A stretch of DNA of 64,000 bases from Lysobacter capsici (GTDB lineage: Bacteria > Pseudomonadota > Gammaproteobacteria > Xanthomonadales > Xanthomonadaceae): assembly GCF_014779555.2 (NCBI RefSeq), contig NZ_CP094357.1, positions 496,001 to 560,000 of the forward strand. Reading direction: 5' to 3'. Position 1 is the first letter of the stretch, and each line of letters starts with the position of its first letter. Below are positions 42,641 to 52,944 of the stretch, one piece after another. A program made the position numbers and the translations under genes. The notes beneath the pieces were generated by a model that saw nothing but the letters and a program-made list of their open reading frames with translations, was not told where the DNA came from and searched no databases.

Positions 42641-43188
42641 AACGTATCGGCCTGAGTCTGCTGTTGCTGCCCGCCCTGGCCTTGGCCGGGACCAAGCCCG
42701 TGTCCTGCGACCTGGGGCCGGCCAAGCAGCCGCGTGTCGCCGAGATTTCGCGCGCCGGCAAGATCGAAGACACCTACGTCTACTCTTTGCGCCAGGGCAA
42801 GGCGGCGAAGGCGACCTTGTGGGGTGGCGAGTCCGACGACTCGCGCGGCTCCGAGGTCAAGGTCAAATGCGTCGGCGACAGGCAGCGCGCGCTGGCGGTG
42901 ATGGGCGAATTCATGTCGGCCGGTTATCCGCGCGGACTGGTGCTGGTGTACGACACCGGTAGGCGCGCCTACGAGCGGTTCGATTTCGCCGAACGCAATG
43001 CCCCGGGCTGGTTGTACCTGGGCGCGAAGGACCGCCTGCTGGTGTTTCCGCCCGGCGGACGCCTGGAGACCGAACGACGCTACCTGGTCTATCGCTTCGC
43101 CGCCGGTGCCGGTCAGGACGATAGCGAGGAGATGGTCGACGCCTTGCCCGAGGCCGACGGCTACCGGGTGATCAGGATCGATCTTTGA
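42637..43188 (+). CDS. Hypothetical secreted protein coupled to the broken lysozyme-like gene
   Basis: A 183-residue precursor starting MKRIGLSLLLLPALALAGTK; signal peptide of about 18 residues. Its ATG overlaps the TGA of the preceding remnant (ATGA), which indicates that the two were once co-translated. The mature part has two Cys (VSCDLG and VKCVGD, possibly a disulfide) and reads as beta-rich: YVYSLRQGKAAKATLWGGES, GLVLVYDTGRRAYERFDFAE. No family was recognised. A periplasmic antidote or lysozyme inhibitor for the neighbouring enzyme is inferred from topology and coupling only. Confidence 0.7.
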   Translation: MKRIGLSLLLLPALALAGTKPVSCDLGPAKQPRVAEISRAGKIEDTYVYSLRQGKAAKATLWGGESDDSRGSEVKVKCVGDRQRALAVMGEFMSAGYPRGLVLVYDTGRRAYERFDFAERNAPGWLYLGAKDRLLVFPPGGRLETERRYLVYRFAAGAGQDDSEEMVDALPEADGYRVIRIDL

Positions 43189-43272
43189 CCGGTCCGCGGC
43201 GTTGGATGGCGCCGACGCGATAACGCGGACGCACGATGGGTGGTTGCGTTATCGCCGTTACCAAGCCGCCAA

Positions 43273-44520
43273 CTAGCTGCTCTCGCTGCTCTCATTGCTC
43301 TCGCCACGACGGGCCGCGATCGCCGCGATCCGCGCGCGCCGCATCGCCTCGCCGACCGCCGGCCCTTCCAGTCCCGCTGGCAAATCGCTCGCGCGCACCT
43401 TCAACGCCGCGGCCAGGGCGGCGCACAAGGCCGGTCCCTGCGGATACTCGCCGTCCTGCAAGCCCAGCCGGCCGCGCTTGTCGGCTTCGCACACCAGCGC
43501 CATCTGTTCGATCCGCTTCGGGTTGCGGAAGCCGTCGCAGCGCGCGATCAGCTCAAACACGGTGCGCGCGCGCAGCTCGTTGAAGCGATGCACGTTGAGG
43601 TGTTCGCGACACACCGCTTCGGCGAGCAGGCGGTGCTCGGTCGGTATTTTCAGGCGCGCGCACAAGCCGGCCAGCGGTTCCAGTCCGGCGCGTTCGTGAT
43701 TGAGATGGCGCGGCAGGATGTCGGCCGGGGTCAGCGCCTTGCCCAGGTCGTGGGTCAGCGCGGCGAAACCGATCAGGTCGTCGCCGGGCGCGAGCTGCGC
43801 GGCCATGTCGACCACCATCTCGGTGTGGATGCCGGTATCGACTTCGGGATGGAATTCGGCGCGCTGCGGTACGCCGTACAAGGCGTCGACTTCCGGCAGC
43901 ACCACCGCCAGCGCGCCGGCGTCGTGCAGGGTGCGCAGGAACGCCGACGGCCGCGCGCAGCTCAGCGCGCGGCGCAGTTCCTGCCAGACCCGTTCGGCGA
44001 CCAGGTCGGACAGTTCGCCCGACTCGGCCATTTGCCGCATCAACGCCATCGTCTCGGGCGCGACGGTGAAGCCGTGTTCGGCGAAGCGCGCCATGAAGCG
44101 GCCCGCGCGCAGCACCCGCAACGGGTCTTCGACGAAGGCCGGGCCGACGTGGCGCAGCACTTTCGCCTCGAGGTCGCGCGCGCCGCCGTAGGGATCGACC
44201 AGGCGGCCGTCGCTTTCGTCGCGGGCGATCGCGTTGATGGTGAAGTCGCGCCGGCCCAGGTCCTCGTCCAAGGTCACCGACGGATCGGCGTCGACCACGA
44301 AGCCGCGGTAGCCGCGTCCGGACTTGCGTTCGGTGCGCGCGAGCGCGTACTCCTCGCCGCTGTCGGGGTGCAGGAACACCGGGAAATCCTTGCCGACCGC
44401 CTTGAATCCGGCCGCGAGCATCGCCTCGGGGGTTTCGCCGACCACAACGTAGTCGCGATCGCCCGCCGGCAGGCCGAGCAGGGAATCGCGCACCGCGCCG
44501 CCGACCAGATACACCTTCAT
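43273..44520 (-). CDS. cca: Multifunctional CCA-adding tRNA nucleotidyltransferase
   Basis: A 415-residue class II CCA enzyme starting [20 protein letters not shown]. It adds or repairs the 3' CCA end of tRNAs. The nucleotidyltransferase head has [10 protein letters not shown], the metal-binding GDRDYVVVG and the [12 protein letters not shown] motif, then [15 protein letters not shown] and an EDxxR-type base-selection region. A C-terminal HD domain, [14 protein letters not shown] with HLNHERAG, is as in the E. coli enzyme with phosphatase/phosphodiesterase activity. Full length. The gene is convergent with the secreted-protein gene to its left. Confidence 0.95.
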   Translation of the reverse strand: MKVYLVGGAVRDSLLGLPAGDRDYVVVGETPEAMLAAGFKAVGKDFPVFLHPDSGEEYALARTERKSGRGYRGFVVDADPSVTLDEDLGRRDFTINAIARDESDGRLVDPYGGARDLEAKVLRHVGPAFVEDPLRVLRAGRFMARFAEHGFTVAPETMALMRQMAESGELSDLVAERVWQELRRALSCARPSAFLRTLHDAGALAVVLPEVDALYGVPQRAEFHPEVDTGIHTEMVVDMAAQLAPGDDLIGFAALTHDLGKALTPADILPRHLNHERAGLEPLAGLCARLKIPTEHRLLAEAVCREHLNVHRFNELRARTVFELIARCDGFRNPKRIEQMALVCEADKRGRLGLQDGEYPQGPALCAALAAALKVRASDLPAGLEGPAVGEAMRRARIAAIAARRGESNESSESS

Positions 44521-44557
44521 CCTTGCGTTCCTCGAATACCGTTGCGATGCGCGCGCG

Positions 44558-44935
44558 CTAGCGCGGCGTGTTCTGCGCCAGCAGCGCGATGATGTCTTCC
44601 GACCCGGCGCTGCGGCCGAGGTGGCGGATGATCGGATTGGGCTGGCCCGACACCCACAGCCGCAGTTCGGCTTCCAGGTCGAAATGGCCGGCGGTTTCCA
44701 GCGAGAACATCACGATGCTGCGGTAGGGCAGGCTGAGGAATTCGGTCTTGCGACCGGTCACGCCCTGTTTGTCGACCAGGATCAGGCGGCGGTCGGTGAA
44801 CACGATCAGGTCGCGGATTTCGCCGAACGCGCGCTGCACGCTCTCGCCGGGCGCGAGCAGCGGGGCGAAATCTTCGTTGACCTTGTCGGTGGATTTTTCG
44901 CCGGCATGGCCGAGCAGGGTGTCGAGCAGGCCCAT
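44558..44935 (-). CDS. Bacterial PH-domain protein
   Basis: A 125-residue protein starting [20 protein letters not shown]. From residue 25 it matches the single bacterial pleckstrin-homology-like domain (bPH_1): [58 protein letters not shown] and a C-terminal helix. No membrane segment or signal. The domain's cellular role is unknown. It lies between cca and the repeat-terminated NDUFA9-like gene, all on the minus strand. Confidence 0.85.
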   Translation of the reverse strand: MGLLDTLLGHAGEKSTDKVNEDFAPLLAPGESVQRAFGEIRDLIVFTDRRLILVDKQGVTGRKTEFLSLPYRSIVMFSLETAGHFDLEAELRLWVSGQPNPIIRHLGRSAGSEDIIALLAQNTPR

Positions 44936-45009
44936 GGGGATGTCCTTGTCGTGGCGGTGATGCGCATCCTAGCGCAGGGCGGTCGAGACGACGTTGTCGC
45001 GTCCGCCCC

Positions 45010-45096
45010 CTGTAGGAGCGGCGTAAGCCGCGACCGCGACATCACAGATACGACGTAAGCGCGATGTCGCGGTCGCGGCTTACGCCGCTCCTACAG
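45010..45096. repeat. Palindromic GTAGGAGC-type element overlapping a stop codon
   Basis: CTGTAGGAGCGGCGTAAGCC and on (45010-45044) and its complement CGCGGCTTACGCCGCTCCTA (to CAG at 45096) are perfect partners over about 36 bases with a short centre. The right arm's CTACAG carries the stop codon of the NDUFA9-like gene. Confidence 0.9.
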
Positions 45097-45999
45097 TCGG
45101 GTGCCGAGGATTTCGGGCAAGTGCGGCAACACCGGCGTCGGCGTCACGCCCAATTTCAGCAAGCCATTCTCGACACTGGTCGAATCGCTCTGCAGCGAGC
45201 GCCAGTTGTCGCGGCTGATCGGTTTGCCCGGCAGGAATTCGCCGATGTCGGCCTGCAGCTTGCCCAGCGCATCGGGCAGCGGCAGCACCGCGCGCAGGCG
45301 GCCGCGTGCCTTCGCCGTGGCGCGCACGATCTCGCCCAGGCTCATCACGTCCGGCCCGACCAGGTTGTAGCTGCGCGCGATGTGGCTGTCGTCGTTCAAG
45401 GCGTTGACGAAGGCCTGGGCGACGTCGCCGACCCACACCGGCTGGAAGCGCGCGTTCGCCCGGCCCATCGGCAGCAGCGGCGCGTAGCGCAGCAACTGGT
45501 CGAAGCGGCAGAACAGGCCGTCGCCGGGGCCGGCGATCACCGACGGTCGGAACAAGGTCCACGACAGCTTGCTCGCGCGCACTTTCTGTTCGGCGCGGCC
45601 GCGCGATTCCAGATAATGGCTCTGGCCGGTGCCGGCGTTGAGCGCGCTCATCTGCAGCAGTCGCATCACGCCCATGTCGCGCATCGCCTCGATCAGCGCA
45701 TCGAGCAGTTCGACATGGACATGCTCGAAACCCGCGCCGCTGTCGCCTTGCTCGTTGAGGATGCCGACCAGATTGACCACCGCGTCGACATCGTCGAGCA
45801 CCGCGCGCAGGAAATCCGGGTTGCCGACATCGCCTTCGATCAGGCTGGCGTCGCGCGACAGCAGTTGCTTCTTGACCGGATCGACGCCGCGGCTGAGCAC
45901 GGTGATGCGGCAGCGCTCGCGCAGCAGCTGTTCGACGAGGTGGCGGCCGACGAAGCCGGTACCGCCGAGTATCAGGACATGGCGACGGGGCGCGGGCAT
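45091..45999 (-). CDS. NAD(P)H-binding SDR-type protein, complex I NDUFA9 family
   Basis: A 302-residue protein starting MPAPRRHVLILGGTGFVGRH. The Rossmann glycine motif GGTGFVGRHL is at residues 11-20; other marks are DVDAVVNLVGILNE, YLESRGRAEQKVRAS (a variant of the Yxx(x)K region) and FRPSVIAGPGDG. It is an extended SDR of the kind annotated as complex I NDUFA9-like or nucleotide-sugar epimerase; the substrate is unknown. It begins 10 bases past the slt stop, so the two are in one operon. Its last codons, CTG TAG, are the end of a repetitive palindrome, meaning that insertion or expansion of the element set the present C-terminus. Confidence 0.85.
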   Translation of the reverse strand: MPAPRRHVLILGGTGFVGRHLVEQLLRERCRITVLSRGVDPVKKQLLSRDASLIEGDVGNPDFLRAVLDDVDAVVNLVGILNEQGDSGAGFEHVHVELLDALIEAMRDMGVMRLLQMSALNAGTGQSHYLESRGRAEQKVRASKLSWTLFRPSVIAGPGDGLFCRFDQLLRYAPLLPMGRANARFQPVWVGDVAQAFVNALNDDSHIARSYNLVGPDVMSLGEIVRATAKARGRLRAVLPLPDALGKLQADIGEFLPGKPISRDNWRSLQSDSTSVENGLLKLGVTPTPVLPHLPEILGTRL

Positions 46000-46009
46000 C
46001 GGCGCGCGC

Positions 46010-48082
46010 TCAGTCGGTTTCGGCCGGCAGCGGCGCCGTCGCGGTGGCGGCCGAGGCCGGGCAGGTGAAGGACTTGCGCGCGGTGTTGTTGATCCCGCGC
46101 ATGCGGTCGCTGACCTTCAGCGCATCGCCGTTGAGGCGCCAGTCGTAGAGCACGCTGAAGGCCAACACGCGGGCGACGTACTCGCGGGTTTCCTTGTAGC
46201 TGATCGTTTCGATCCAGAAATCCGGATCCATGCCCGGCCGCTGCGACTGCCAGCGCCCCAGCGGCGCCGGACCGGCGTTGTAGCCGGCCATGGCGAAATA
46301 CGGCTGGCCGCCGTACTTGTCGAGCAACTGACGCAGGTAGGCGGTGCCCAGAATGATGTTGGTGTCCGAGTCGTACAGGCTGGCCGCGCCGCCCCAGGGC
46401 AGGCCCAGGCTCTTGGCGACCTGCGCGCCGGTGCCGGGCAGCACCTGCATCAGGCCCATCGCGTTGGCGCCGGAGCGCGCGGTCGGGTTGAAGATGCTCT
46501 CGGCGCGGATCTCGGCGGCGACCCAGGCCGGGTCGATGCCGTTGCGCGCCGATTCGCGGCGGATGGTGTCGCCGTGGTGCAGCGGGAAGCGCAGGTAGTA
46601 CATGCGCTGTTCGTTCGGTGTCTTGTTGAGCGAGAACACCGCGCGGTCGAACCAGTTGTAGCTTTGCGCCACTTCGATCGCGATGCGGCGCTGGGTGTCG
46701 TCGTAATGGGTCAGCGCGTCATCCCATTCGCGGATCGCCCACGCGGCGCGTTCGATCTGGAACAGGCCCATCGCCCGCAGCAGGATCGGATCGCGCGCGA
46801 TCGCGGCCTTGGCCGCGACGCTGTCCTTGGGTTGCACCGGGCACAGCGTGTACGGCAGGCCGAGCCGGTCGGACGACAGGAAGCCGTGGAAATCGGCATT
46901 CTTGGCCGATTCGCGGTACAGCCGCGCGGCGCTGGCCTTGTCGCCGGCCATTTCGCTCAGCCGCGCTTCGAAATACTCCCAGCGCGATTCGTCGCGCTGC
47001 TTGGCGCCCATCTTGCGGATCGCGGCGAGCGCGCCGGCCCAGTCCGAACGCGACATCGCTTCGCGCGCGCGCCATTCGTGCAGGCGTTCGTCATAGGCCA
47101 CTTCCGGCACGGCGTTGAGCCGGCGCGCGGATTCGGAATCGTAGGAGGCCACCGACCACAGCGCGGTCTGGTACAGCACGCGGCCGCGGTCTTCGTCGCT
47201 GAATGCCAGGGCGGCGGCGTATTTGGGCAACTGCGCTTCGGCGCTGGCCGGTTGCGCCTTGGCCAGCTTGGCCAGGCCGTAGGAGGCGATCTTGCGGCTG
47301 CGTTCGGTTTTCGGCCACGCGAGCGCGCGTTCGTTGACGTTGTCCAGGAACGCGGCGTAGTCGTTGGCCTGGGCGAGTTGATCCGCCGGCAATCCTCGCG
47401 CCGCCGCGCGCATCACCGCCGGCTGCCACTCCGCGGCGGCCGCGTCGATGCGTTCCCAGCGCAGCTCCGGGCTCAGCCCGCCTTGCGCGGCGAGCACCGC
47501 GAACGGCGCATCGCAGCTGTCGGGCAGCGACTTGCCGCTGCTGCGCCAGATCACCTGCGCGTCCTTGGTCCATTGCGCGTCGGCCTTGCCGAGCGCCTGG
47601 CGCGCGTTCAATTCGGCGCAGCGCAGGCTGACGCTGCGGTCCTTGCCGCTGCTGTTCTTCGGCGTCCACGCCGCGGTGAACGCGGCCCAGTCTTCGCGGC
47701 GCGCGGTCGCGGCCAGCCAGATGTCGCGGAACGCATCGCCGGAGGCTTCGTTGCCGCGGCGATTGAGGAAATCCTGCGCCTGGCCGTTGTTCACGCTGTC
47801 GATGTTGCGGCGCAGGCTGGCGTACTCGACCCAGCCGTAGAGCGGATGGCGGGCGATGTCGGCGTACTGGCCGGCATCGAACGGCCCGCGTTCGGCGGCG
47901 TCGATCGCGGCGCGCACGCGCGGCAGCAGCGGATCGACCGTGGGCACGGGCAGCGCGTTGCTGATCGCCGCGGGTTTGACCGCGGGCAGCGTCGGCGCCG
48001 CGGCCGTGGTCTGGGCGCAGGCGGTGGTGGCGAGGGTCGCGGCGAGCGCGGCGAACAGCAGGGAATAGGGGCGCGGGAGCAT
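46010..48082 (-). CDS. Soluble lytic murein transglycosylase (Slt70-like)
   Basis: A 690-residue precursor starting MLPRPYSLLFAALAATLATT; a signal peptide ends near ACAQT. Residues 40-500 form the alpha-superhelical U-domain, and the C-terminal catalytic domain has ESIFNPTARSGANAMGLMQV with the catalytic Glu (in AEIRAESIF), then TNIILGTAYLRQLLD and AMAGYNAGPAPLGRW. It cleaves the MurNAc-GlcNAc bond to form 1,6-anhydro products during wall turnover in the periplasm. Length and order match E. coli Slt. The NDUFA9-like gene follows 10 bases on. Confidence 0.94.
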   Translation of the reverse strand: MLPRPYSLLFAALAATLATTACAQTTAAAPTLPAVKPAAISNALPVPTVDPLLPRVRAAIDAAERGPFDAGQYADIARHPLYGWVEYASLRRNIDSVNNGQAQDFLNRRGNEASGDAFRDIWLAATARREDWAAFTAAWTPKNSSGKDRSVSLRCAELNARQALGKADAQWTKDAQVIWRSSGKSLPDSCDAPFAVLAAQGGLSPELRWERIDAAAAEWQPAVMRAAARGLPADQLAQANDYAAFLDNVNERALAWPKTERSRKIASYGLAKLAKAQPASAEAQLPKYAAALAFSDEDRGRVLYQTALWSVASYDSESARRLNAVPEVAYDERLHEWRAREAMSRSDWAGALAAIRKMGAKQRDESRWEYFEARLSEMAGDKASAARLYRESAKNADFHGFLSSDRLGLPYTLCPVQPKDSVAAKAAIARDPILLRAMGLFQIERAAWAIREWDDALTHYDDTQRRIAIEVAQSYNWFDRAVFSLNKTPNEQRMYYLRFPLHHGDTIRRESARNGIDPAWVAAEIRAESIFNPTARSGANAMGLMQVLPGTGAQVAKSLGLPWGGAASLYDSDTNIILGTAYLRQLLDKYGGQPYFAMAGYNAGPAPLGRWQSQRPGMDPDFWIETISYKETREYVARVLAFSVLYDWRLNGDALKVSDRMRGINNTARKSFTCPASAATATAPLPAETD

Positions 48083-48508
48083 GTTCGGGACTATAGCCGA
48101 GCGTGGATGAATGTCTTATGTGAACGGTGGGTGGATGGGTGCGGAGTGGGAATGCGGTCGCGGTGTTTGGTTATCGAAGTCGCGGTCTGGAGGAGTTCTT
48201 TGGTGATCAGGTGCGGCGGTGGTCTTGTATTGGCGAGGTTGTTGCGAGGGGTTGGTTGATGAGTGAGATTCGGGGGCGCGGCTTTTTTCGTAGTGATTGG
48301 GAAAGGCAAAAGCGAATCCCCCCTGCCCCCCTTTTGCAAAGGGGGGAAAAGCAAAGGCGGAAAGCAAAGGCGTGGGAAGTGGGTCGCGTGTGGGAGCGAT
48401 GGCATGCAGAATCGGTGCATCGCGACGTTCGCCGGATGACTCCAGGCATGTGGGCAGGCCCATGGGTCGACCCGCGATCGTCGCTTCGCTGATTCCTTGG
48501 AGCACTGC
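48083..48508. repeat. Gap with C-tract hairpin element
   Basis: No gene is supported. At 48314-48350 lies AATCCCCCCTGCCCCCCTTT followed by TGCAAAGGGGGG, the C-tract family. The sequence 48110-48300 is G/T-rich on the plus strand and gives only artefactual ORFs. The right end (48360-48500) should contain the TauE-family gene's promoter. Confidence 0.75.
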
Positions 48509-49306
48509 ATGGCGATCTGGCTGGTTTTCCTCGCGCTCGGCGCGGTCGCCGGCGTGCTCGCCGGTTTGCTCGGGATCGGCGGCGGCTTGGTGCTGGTCGC
48601 GGCGCTGGCCTGGATCGCGCCGGAAATCGGCATTCCGCAGGAAGCGGCCATGCACACCGCGCTGGCCAGTTCGTTGGCCAGCATCGTGCTGACCGCGACC
48701 GCGTCGGCGCGCGCCCACGCCAAGCGCGGCAGCGTGATGTGGCCGACCGTGCGCTGGATGGTTCCGGGCCTGTTGCTCGGCGGCTGGCTCGGCAGCTTCG
48801 TCGCGGTGCGCATCGACGGCGAGTGGCTGCGTTGGATCGTCGCCGGTTACTGCCTGATCGCCGCCGCGCAGCTGCTGTTCGGCAAGAACCGCGCCGAACT
48901 CGGCGCCGATGCGCCGCCGCCGCAAGGCGCGCCGATGACCGCCGCGGGAGTCGGCATCGGCGCGGTGTCGGCGGTGGTCGGCATCGGCGGCGGCAGCATG
49001 ACCGTGCCCTTGCTGGTCTGGCGCGGGGTCGCGCCGGTGCGCGCGGTCGGCACATCCTCGGCCTGCGGCGTGGCGATCGGCCTGGCCAGCGCGATCGGCT
49101 ATGCGCTCAACGCGCCGGCCGGAGCCTTGCCCGAGCACGCGATCGGCTATGTGTACCTGCCGGCGGCGATCGGCGTCGCCGTCGCCTCGGTGCTGTGCGC
49201 GCCTTACGGCACGCGGCTTGCCCACAAGCTGCATGGCGACACGCTCAAGCGGGTGTTCGCGGCGTTTCTGGTGCTGGTCGCGGTGAGCCTGCTGCTGGGC
49301 GGCTGA
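48509..49306 (+). CDS. Sulfite exporter TauE/SafE family membrane protein
   Basis: A 265-residue protein starting MAIWLVFLALGAVAGVLAGL (a TTG 12 bases upstream is less likely). Eight hydrophobic helices are arranged as two repeats; each repeat carries the family signature, first LGIGGGLVLVAAL and then VGIGGGSMTVPLL. TauE/SafE proteins are thought to export sulfite, sulfoacetate or related anions; the substrate here is not evident. A soluble linker ELGADAPPPQGAPMT joins the halves. Monocistronic. Confidence 0.92.
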   Translation: MAIWLVFLALGAVAGVLAGLLGIGGGLVLVAALAWIAPEIGIPQEAAMHTALASSLASIVLTATASARAHAKRGSVMWPTVRWMVPGLLLGGWLGSFVAVRIDGEWLRWIVAGYCLIAAAQLLFGKNRAELGADAPPPQGAPMTAAGVGIGAVSAVVGIGGGSMTVPLLVWRGVAPVRAVGTSSACGVAIGLASAIGYALNAPAGALPEHAIGYVYLPAAIGVAVASVLCAPYGTRLAHKLHGDTLKRVFAAFLVLVAVSLLLGG

Positions 49307-49585
49307 AAACGCGACCGGCTTCTCGTTTCGCGGCGATTCCGGCAAGCCCCTGCATCGCCGCCGCTGGCACACGAAAACCCCGCGCTCGACCGTGTCCGAC
49401 CCGGTCGCGGCCCCGCATCGGGCCGCAGGCCAATCAAAACTGAGACCCAGTTGGCAAGTGCCCGCTATTTGCGCCTTGTGGCGGCTTCACGAATTGTTTA
49501 CAACCTTCCGGTGCCGCCGGCCGCCGCGGGCGGTGCGCCAATGGCCATCAGAGCCACGCCAAACACCTTGAGGGAGAGAGAGTCG

Positions 49586-52513
49586 ATGAAAGCGTCGCGT
49601 CGTCACGCCTTGGCGAAAGCCATCCAGTTGTCCCTGCTGGTCGCCCTGCCGGGCTTCGCAGCCGCCCAGGAAGCCGCACCCGCCAAAGACGCCACCACGC
49701 TGGACACCGTCCAGGTCACCGGCACCCGCATCAAGAAGGCCGAGATCGAAAGCCAGGTCCCGGTCCAGACCCTCAATCGCGAAGACATCGAACGCACCGG
49801 CCTGACCTCGATCGGCGACGTGGTGCAGGAACTCACCGGCGCCGGCTCGGCGCTCAACACCAAGTTCAACTCCTCGGGCAACTTCGGCTTCTCGCCGAAC
49901 GGCGACGGCATCGGCGCCGGCTCGGCCCAGGTCGACCTGCGCCACCTCGGTCCCAAGCGCGTGCTCGTGCTGGTCGACGGCATGCGCTGGGTCAACGAGT
50001 CCTCCGCCTCGGGCGTGGGCGCGGCGACCGACCTCAACACCATTCCGCTGGCGATCGTCGAGCGCATCGAGATCCTCGAAGACGGCGCGTCCTCGCTGTA
50101 CGGCTCCGACGCGATCGCCGGCGTGGTCAACATCATCACCCGGCGCAATTTCGACGGCGGCCAGATCAGCCTGAACTACGGCCAGTACGGCAAGGGCGAC
50201 GGCGAGCTGCAGGGCGTCGACCTGGCGTGGGGCTTCAACACCGACCGCGCCAACCTGTTCCTGGGCTTGAGCTATGTCGATCAGGACCCGGTGTACTCGC
50301 GCGACCGCGCGGTCGCGAGCTTCCCGGTGCCCGGCCTGGGCGTGGAGACCGGCAGCTCGGCGACCCCGAACGGCCGCTTCATCTTCAACCCGCCGACCGC
50401 GAGCACCGCGTGTCCGCTGACCGACGTCGACGACGATCCCTCGACCCCGCCGGTGCCGTTCTGCAACATGACCACGCCCAACGGCAGCAGCTTCCCGAAC
50501 GGCGTGCGCTATCCGCAGGACTTCATTCCGTTCACCGGCGCGAACCGCTACAACTTCGCCCGCGAGAACATGCTGCTGACGCCGTCCAAGCGCATGGGCG
50601 CGTTCGGCCAGTTCCGCTATCACTTCAGCGACAACGTGCAGGGCTACGTCAAGGCGCTGTACAACCGTCGCGAGTCGGTCAACCAGGCCGCGCCGGAACC
50701 GATCTTCCTCGGCGCCGGCGCCGGCACCGGCAATCCGTGGTCCGAGCAGATCACCATCTCGCGTCTGAATCCGTACAACCCGTTCGGCTTCGACCTGACC
50801 TCGATCGGCCCCAACGCCAACCTCGACACCATCGCGCGCCGTCCGATCGAAGGCGGCCCGCGCGTGTTCGAGCAGCAGGTCGACACCAAGTACATCGCGG
50901 CCGGCGTGGAGGGCAGCTTCGATGTCGGCGACCGCACCTATTTCTGGGACGTCAACGTCGCCAGCAACCGCAACGAAGCCGACCAGACCAACTACGGCAG
51001 CTACAACGTCCGCAACATCAACATCGCCCTGGGCGATCCGGCGCTGTGCGCCGCGACCCCGGGCTGCGTGCCGCTCAACATCTTCGGCGGCCCGGGCACC
51101 ATCACCCCGGCGATGCTGCAGTGGATCAGCCCGGTCGTCCGCGACCGCAGCGAGCAGAAGCTGCAGACCTTCACCGCCAACTTCTCCGGCGACCTGTTCA
51201 ACCTGTGGGCCGGTCCGCTGTCGTTCGCGGCCGGTTACGAATACCGCAAGTACGAAGGCTTCTACCGCCCCGATCCGATCACGGTCGCCGGTTACTACAA
51301 CGGCACCCAGTCGCTGCCGACCCAGGGCGAGTACGACGTCAACGAAGCCTATGTCGAACTCAACCTGCCGCTGATCAAGGAAGGCGCGTTCGGCAAGAGC
51401 CTGGACCTGAGCCTGGCCGGCCGCTATTCGGATTACTCGACCTTCGGCGGTCAGTTCACGCCGAAGTACGGCCTGCGCTGGCAGGTCGCCGATGAATTCC
51501 TGCTGCGCACCACCTACGCCGAAGGCTTCCGCGCGCCGTCGATCGGCGAACTGTTCGGTTCGGCCAGCCGCGCCGACCTGCAGCTCAGCGATCCCTGCCT
51601 GACCTCGATCACCGGCGCGCCGCCGACCGGCAACCGCGCCAACTGCGCCGCGCTCGGCGTGCCGGCCGGCGCCGCCCAGGCCAACAGCCAGATCTCGGTG
51701 CAGACCGGCGGCAACGCCGACCTCGAGCCGGAAACCGCGCGCAGCTTCACCGCCGGCTTCGTCTACAGCCCGGCCTGGGCCGCGGGCGTGCCGTGGTCGG
51801 ACAAGTTCGACTTCGAAGTCACCTACTACCGCCACTCGCTGGAAGGCGCGGTGCAGGCGATCGACGCGCAGACCCAGCTCAACCTGTGCGTGCAGACGCT
51901 CGATCCGCTGTACTGCGGCGGCATCACCCGTTCCTCGATCGGCGGCATCTCCTCGTTCGAGAACAAGCTGACCAACCTGGGTTCGATCAAGACCTCCGGC
52001 TGGGACATCGACTTCTTCTGGACCCTGCCGGAAACCTCGTGGGGCCAGTTCAAGATCAACTGGCAGAACACCTGGGTCACCCAGTACGAAGCCGTCGGCG
52101 CCGCCGGCCAGATCCAGCCGCGCAAGCCCGGCGTGGAAGTCAACGACAGCGCGATTCCGGAATGGACCTCCAACGCGACGCTGTCGTGGAAGAAGAACAA
52201 CTGGAACGCGTCGTGGACGATCCGCCACATCTCCGAGCTGACCGAAATCTGTCAGGCCTCGGCGCTGGACTCGCCGTACTGCGACAACCCGGTGACCGGC
52301 GAGAACAAGCTGTCGGCGATCACCTACCACGACCTGCAGCTGGGCTATCGCTTCGAACTGCTCAAGGGCCTGCAGATCACCGGTGGCGTCAACAACGTCG
52401 CCGACAAGGATCCGCCGGTGTGCCTGTCGTGCTCGCTCAACGGTTACGACGCGTCCACCTACGACATCCCGGGCGGCCGCTTCTTCTACCTGCGCGCGGA
52501 CCTGCGCTTCTGA
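49586..52513 (+). CDS. TonB-dependent receptor, tandem copy 1
   Basis: A 975-residue receptor starting [19 protein letters not shown]; the ATG has AGGGAGAGAG upstream, and in-frame codons back to 49451 are not part of the protein. Signal peptide to about residue 27 (GFAAAQ), TonB box [20 protein letters not shown], plug with [54 protein letters not shown], and a long barrel ending [11 protein letters not shown]. Two Cys pairs lie in loops (VCLSCS, CAATPGC). The plug resembles receptors for oligosaccharides or peptides in Xanthomonadales, but no substrate gene is adjacent. Copy 2 starts 431 bases downstream and shares leader, signal and plug. Confidence 0.94.
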   Translation: MKASRRHALAKAIQLSLLVALPGFAAAQEAAPAKDATTLDTVQVTGTRIKKAEIESQVPVQTLNREDIERTGLTSIGDVVQELTGAGSALNTKFNSSGNFGFSPNGDGIGAGSAQVDLRHLGPKRVLVLVDGMRWVNESSASGVGAATDLNTIPLAIVERIEILEDGASSLYGSDAIAGVVNIITRRNFDGGQISLNYGQYGKGDGELQGVDLAWGFNTDRANLFLGLSYVDQDPVYSRDRAVASFPVPGLGVETGSSATPNGRFIFNPPTASTACPLTDVDDDPSTPPVPFCNMTTPNGSSFPNGVRYPQDFIPFTGANRYNFARENMLLTPSKRMGAFGQFRYHFSDNVQGYVKALYNRRESVNQAAPEPIFLGAGAGTGNPWSEQITISRLNPYNPFGFDLTSIGPNANLDTIARRPIEGGPRVFEQQVDTKYIAAGVEGSFDVGDRTYFWDVNVASNRNEADQTNYGSYNVRNINIALGDPALCAATPGCVPLNIFGGPGTITPAMLQWISPVVRDRSEQKLQTFTANFSGDLFNLWAGPLSFAAGYEYRKYEGFYRPDPITVAGYYNGTQSLPTQGEYDVNEAYVELNLPLIKEGAFGKSLDLSLAGRYSDYSTFGGQFTPKYGLRWQVADEFLLRTTYAEGFRAPSIGELFGSASRADLQLSDPCLTSITGAPPTGNRANCAALGVPAGAAQANSQISVQTGGNADLEPETARSFTAGFVYSPAWAAGVPWSDKFDFEVTYYRHSLEGAVQAIDAQTQLNLCVQTLDPLYCGGITRSSIGGISSFENKLTNLGSIKTSGWDIDFFWTLPETSWGQFKINWQNTWVTQYEAVGAAGQIQPRKPGVEVNDSAIPEWTSNATLSWKKNNWNASWTIRHISELTEICQASALDSPYCDNPVTGENKLSAITYHDLQLGYRFELLKGLQITGGVNNVADKDPPVCLSCSLNGYDASTYDIPGGRFFYLRADLRF

Positions 52514-52944
52514 TGGCGTCGAGCTGATCGGGCGTCCGCGACCCGGACGCATCCGATCGACGCGGGTTTCAGTGCATGACTGAAACATCGAACCGAACAC
52601 GGCCGGTAGGAAACTACCGGCCGTTTTTGTTGGGACGGGTTTGCCGGGCGGATTTCGTCGGGCGGATTTTTTCGGTGGATGGGTGGGCCAGATCCAGTTG
52701 GATGAATCCGACCGAGCGCAACGTCAGCACGTTTTTAGTGAGTGTTCTCGACCACCATGCGACGGCCTAATCGCGATCGCATCACGTTTTAAATGGACTT
52801 GAGTTCCTGCACCGCGTCAGTGCGTGTTTTTGCTGTCTTGCGGCTGCTTCGCGAATGCTTACAAACTCGGCAGCCGTCCGCTGGGGGCGACGGCGAGCCG
52901 GGCCATCAGAGCCCGGCCAAATCACCTTGAGGGAGAAAGAGCCG
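52514..52944. other. Spacer between tandem receptors with duplicated leader
   Basis: After the terminator, 52635-52840 has no recognisable gene. Bases 52840-52944 are similar to 49475-49585 ahead of copy 1: GGCTGCTTCGCGAATGCTTA versus GGCGGCTTCACGAATTGTTT, then ACAAACTCGGCAGCCG versus ACAACCTTCCGGTGCCG, and CACCTTGAGGGAGA in both. The duplication therefore included the promoter and leader. Confidence 0.75.
52599..52630 (+). terminator. Rho-independent terminator between tandem receptors
   Basis: Stem ACGGCCGGTAG (52599-52609), loop GAAA, stem CTACCGGCCGT (52614-52624), then TTTTGTT. Confidence 0.92.

Noticed and set aside
49487-52600. A 1037-residue minus-strand ORF over the first tandem TonB receptor
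   Set aside because: Shadow of a real receptor gene; a similar shadow exists over the second copy, as expected from their sequence identity.
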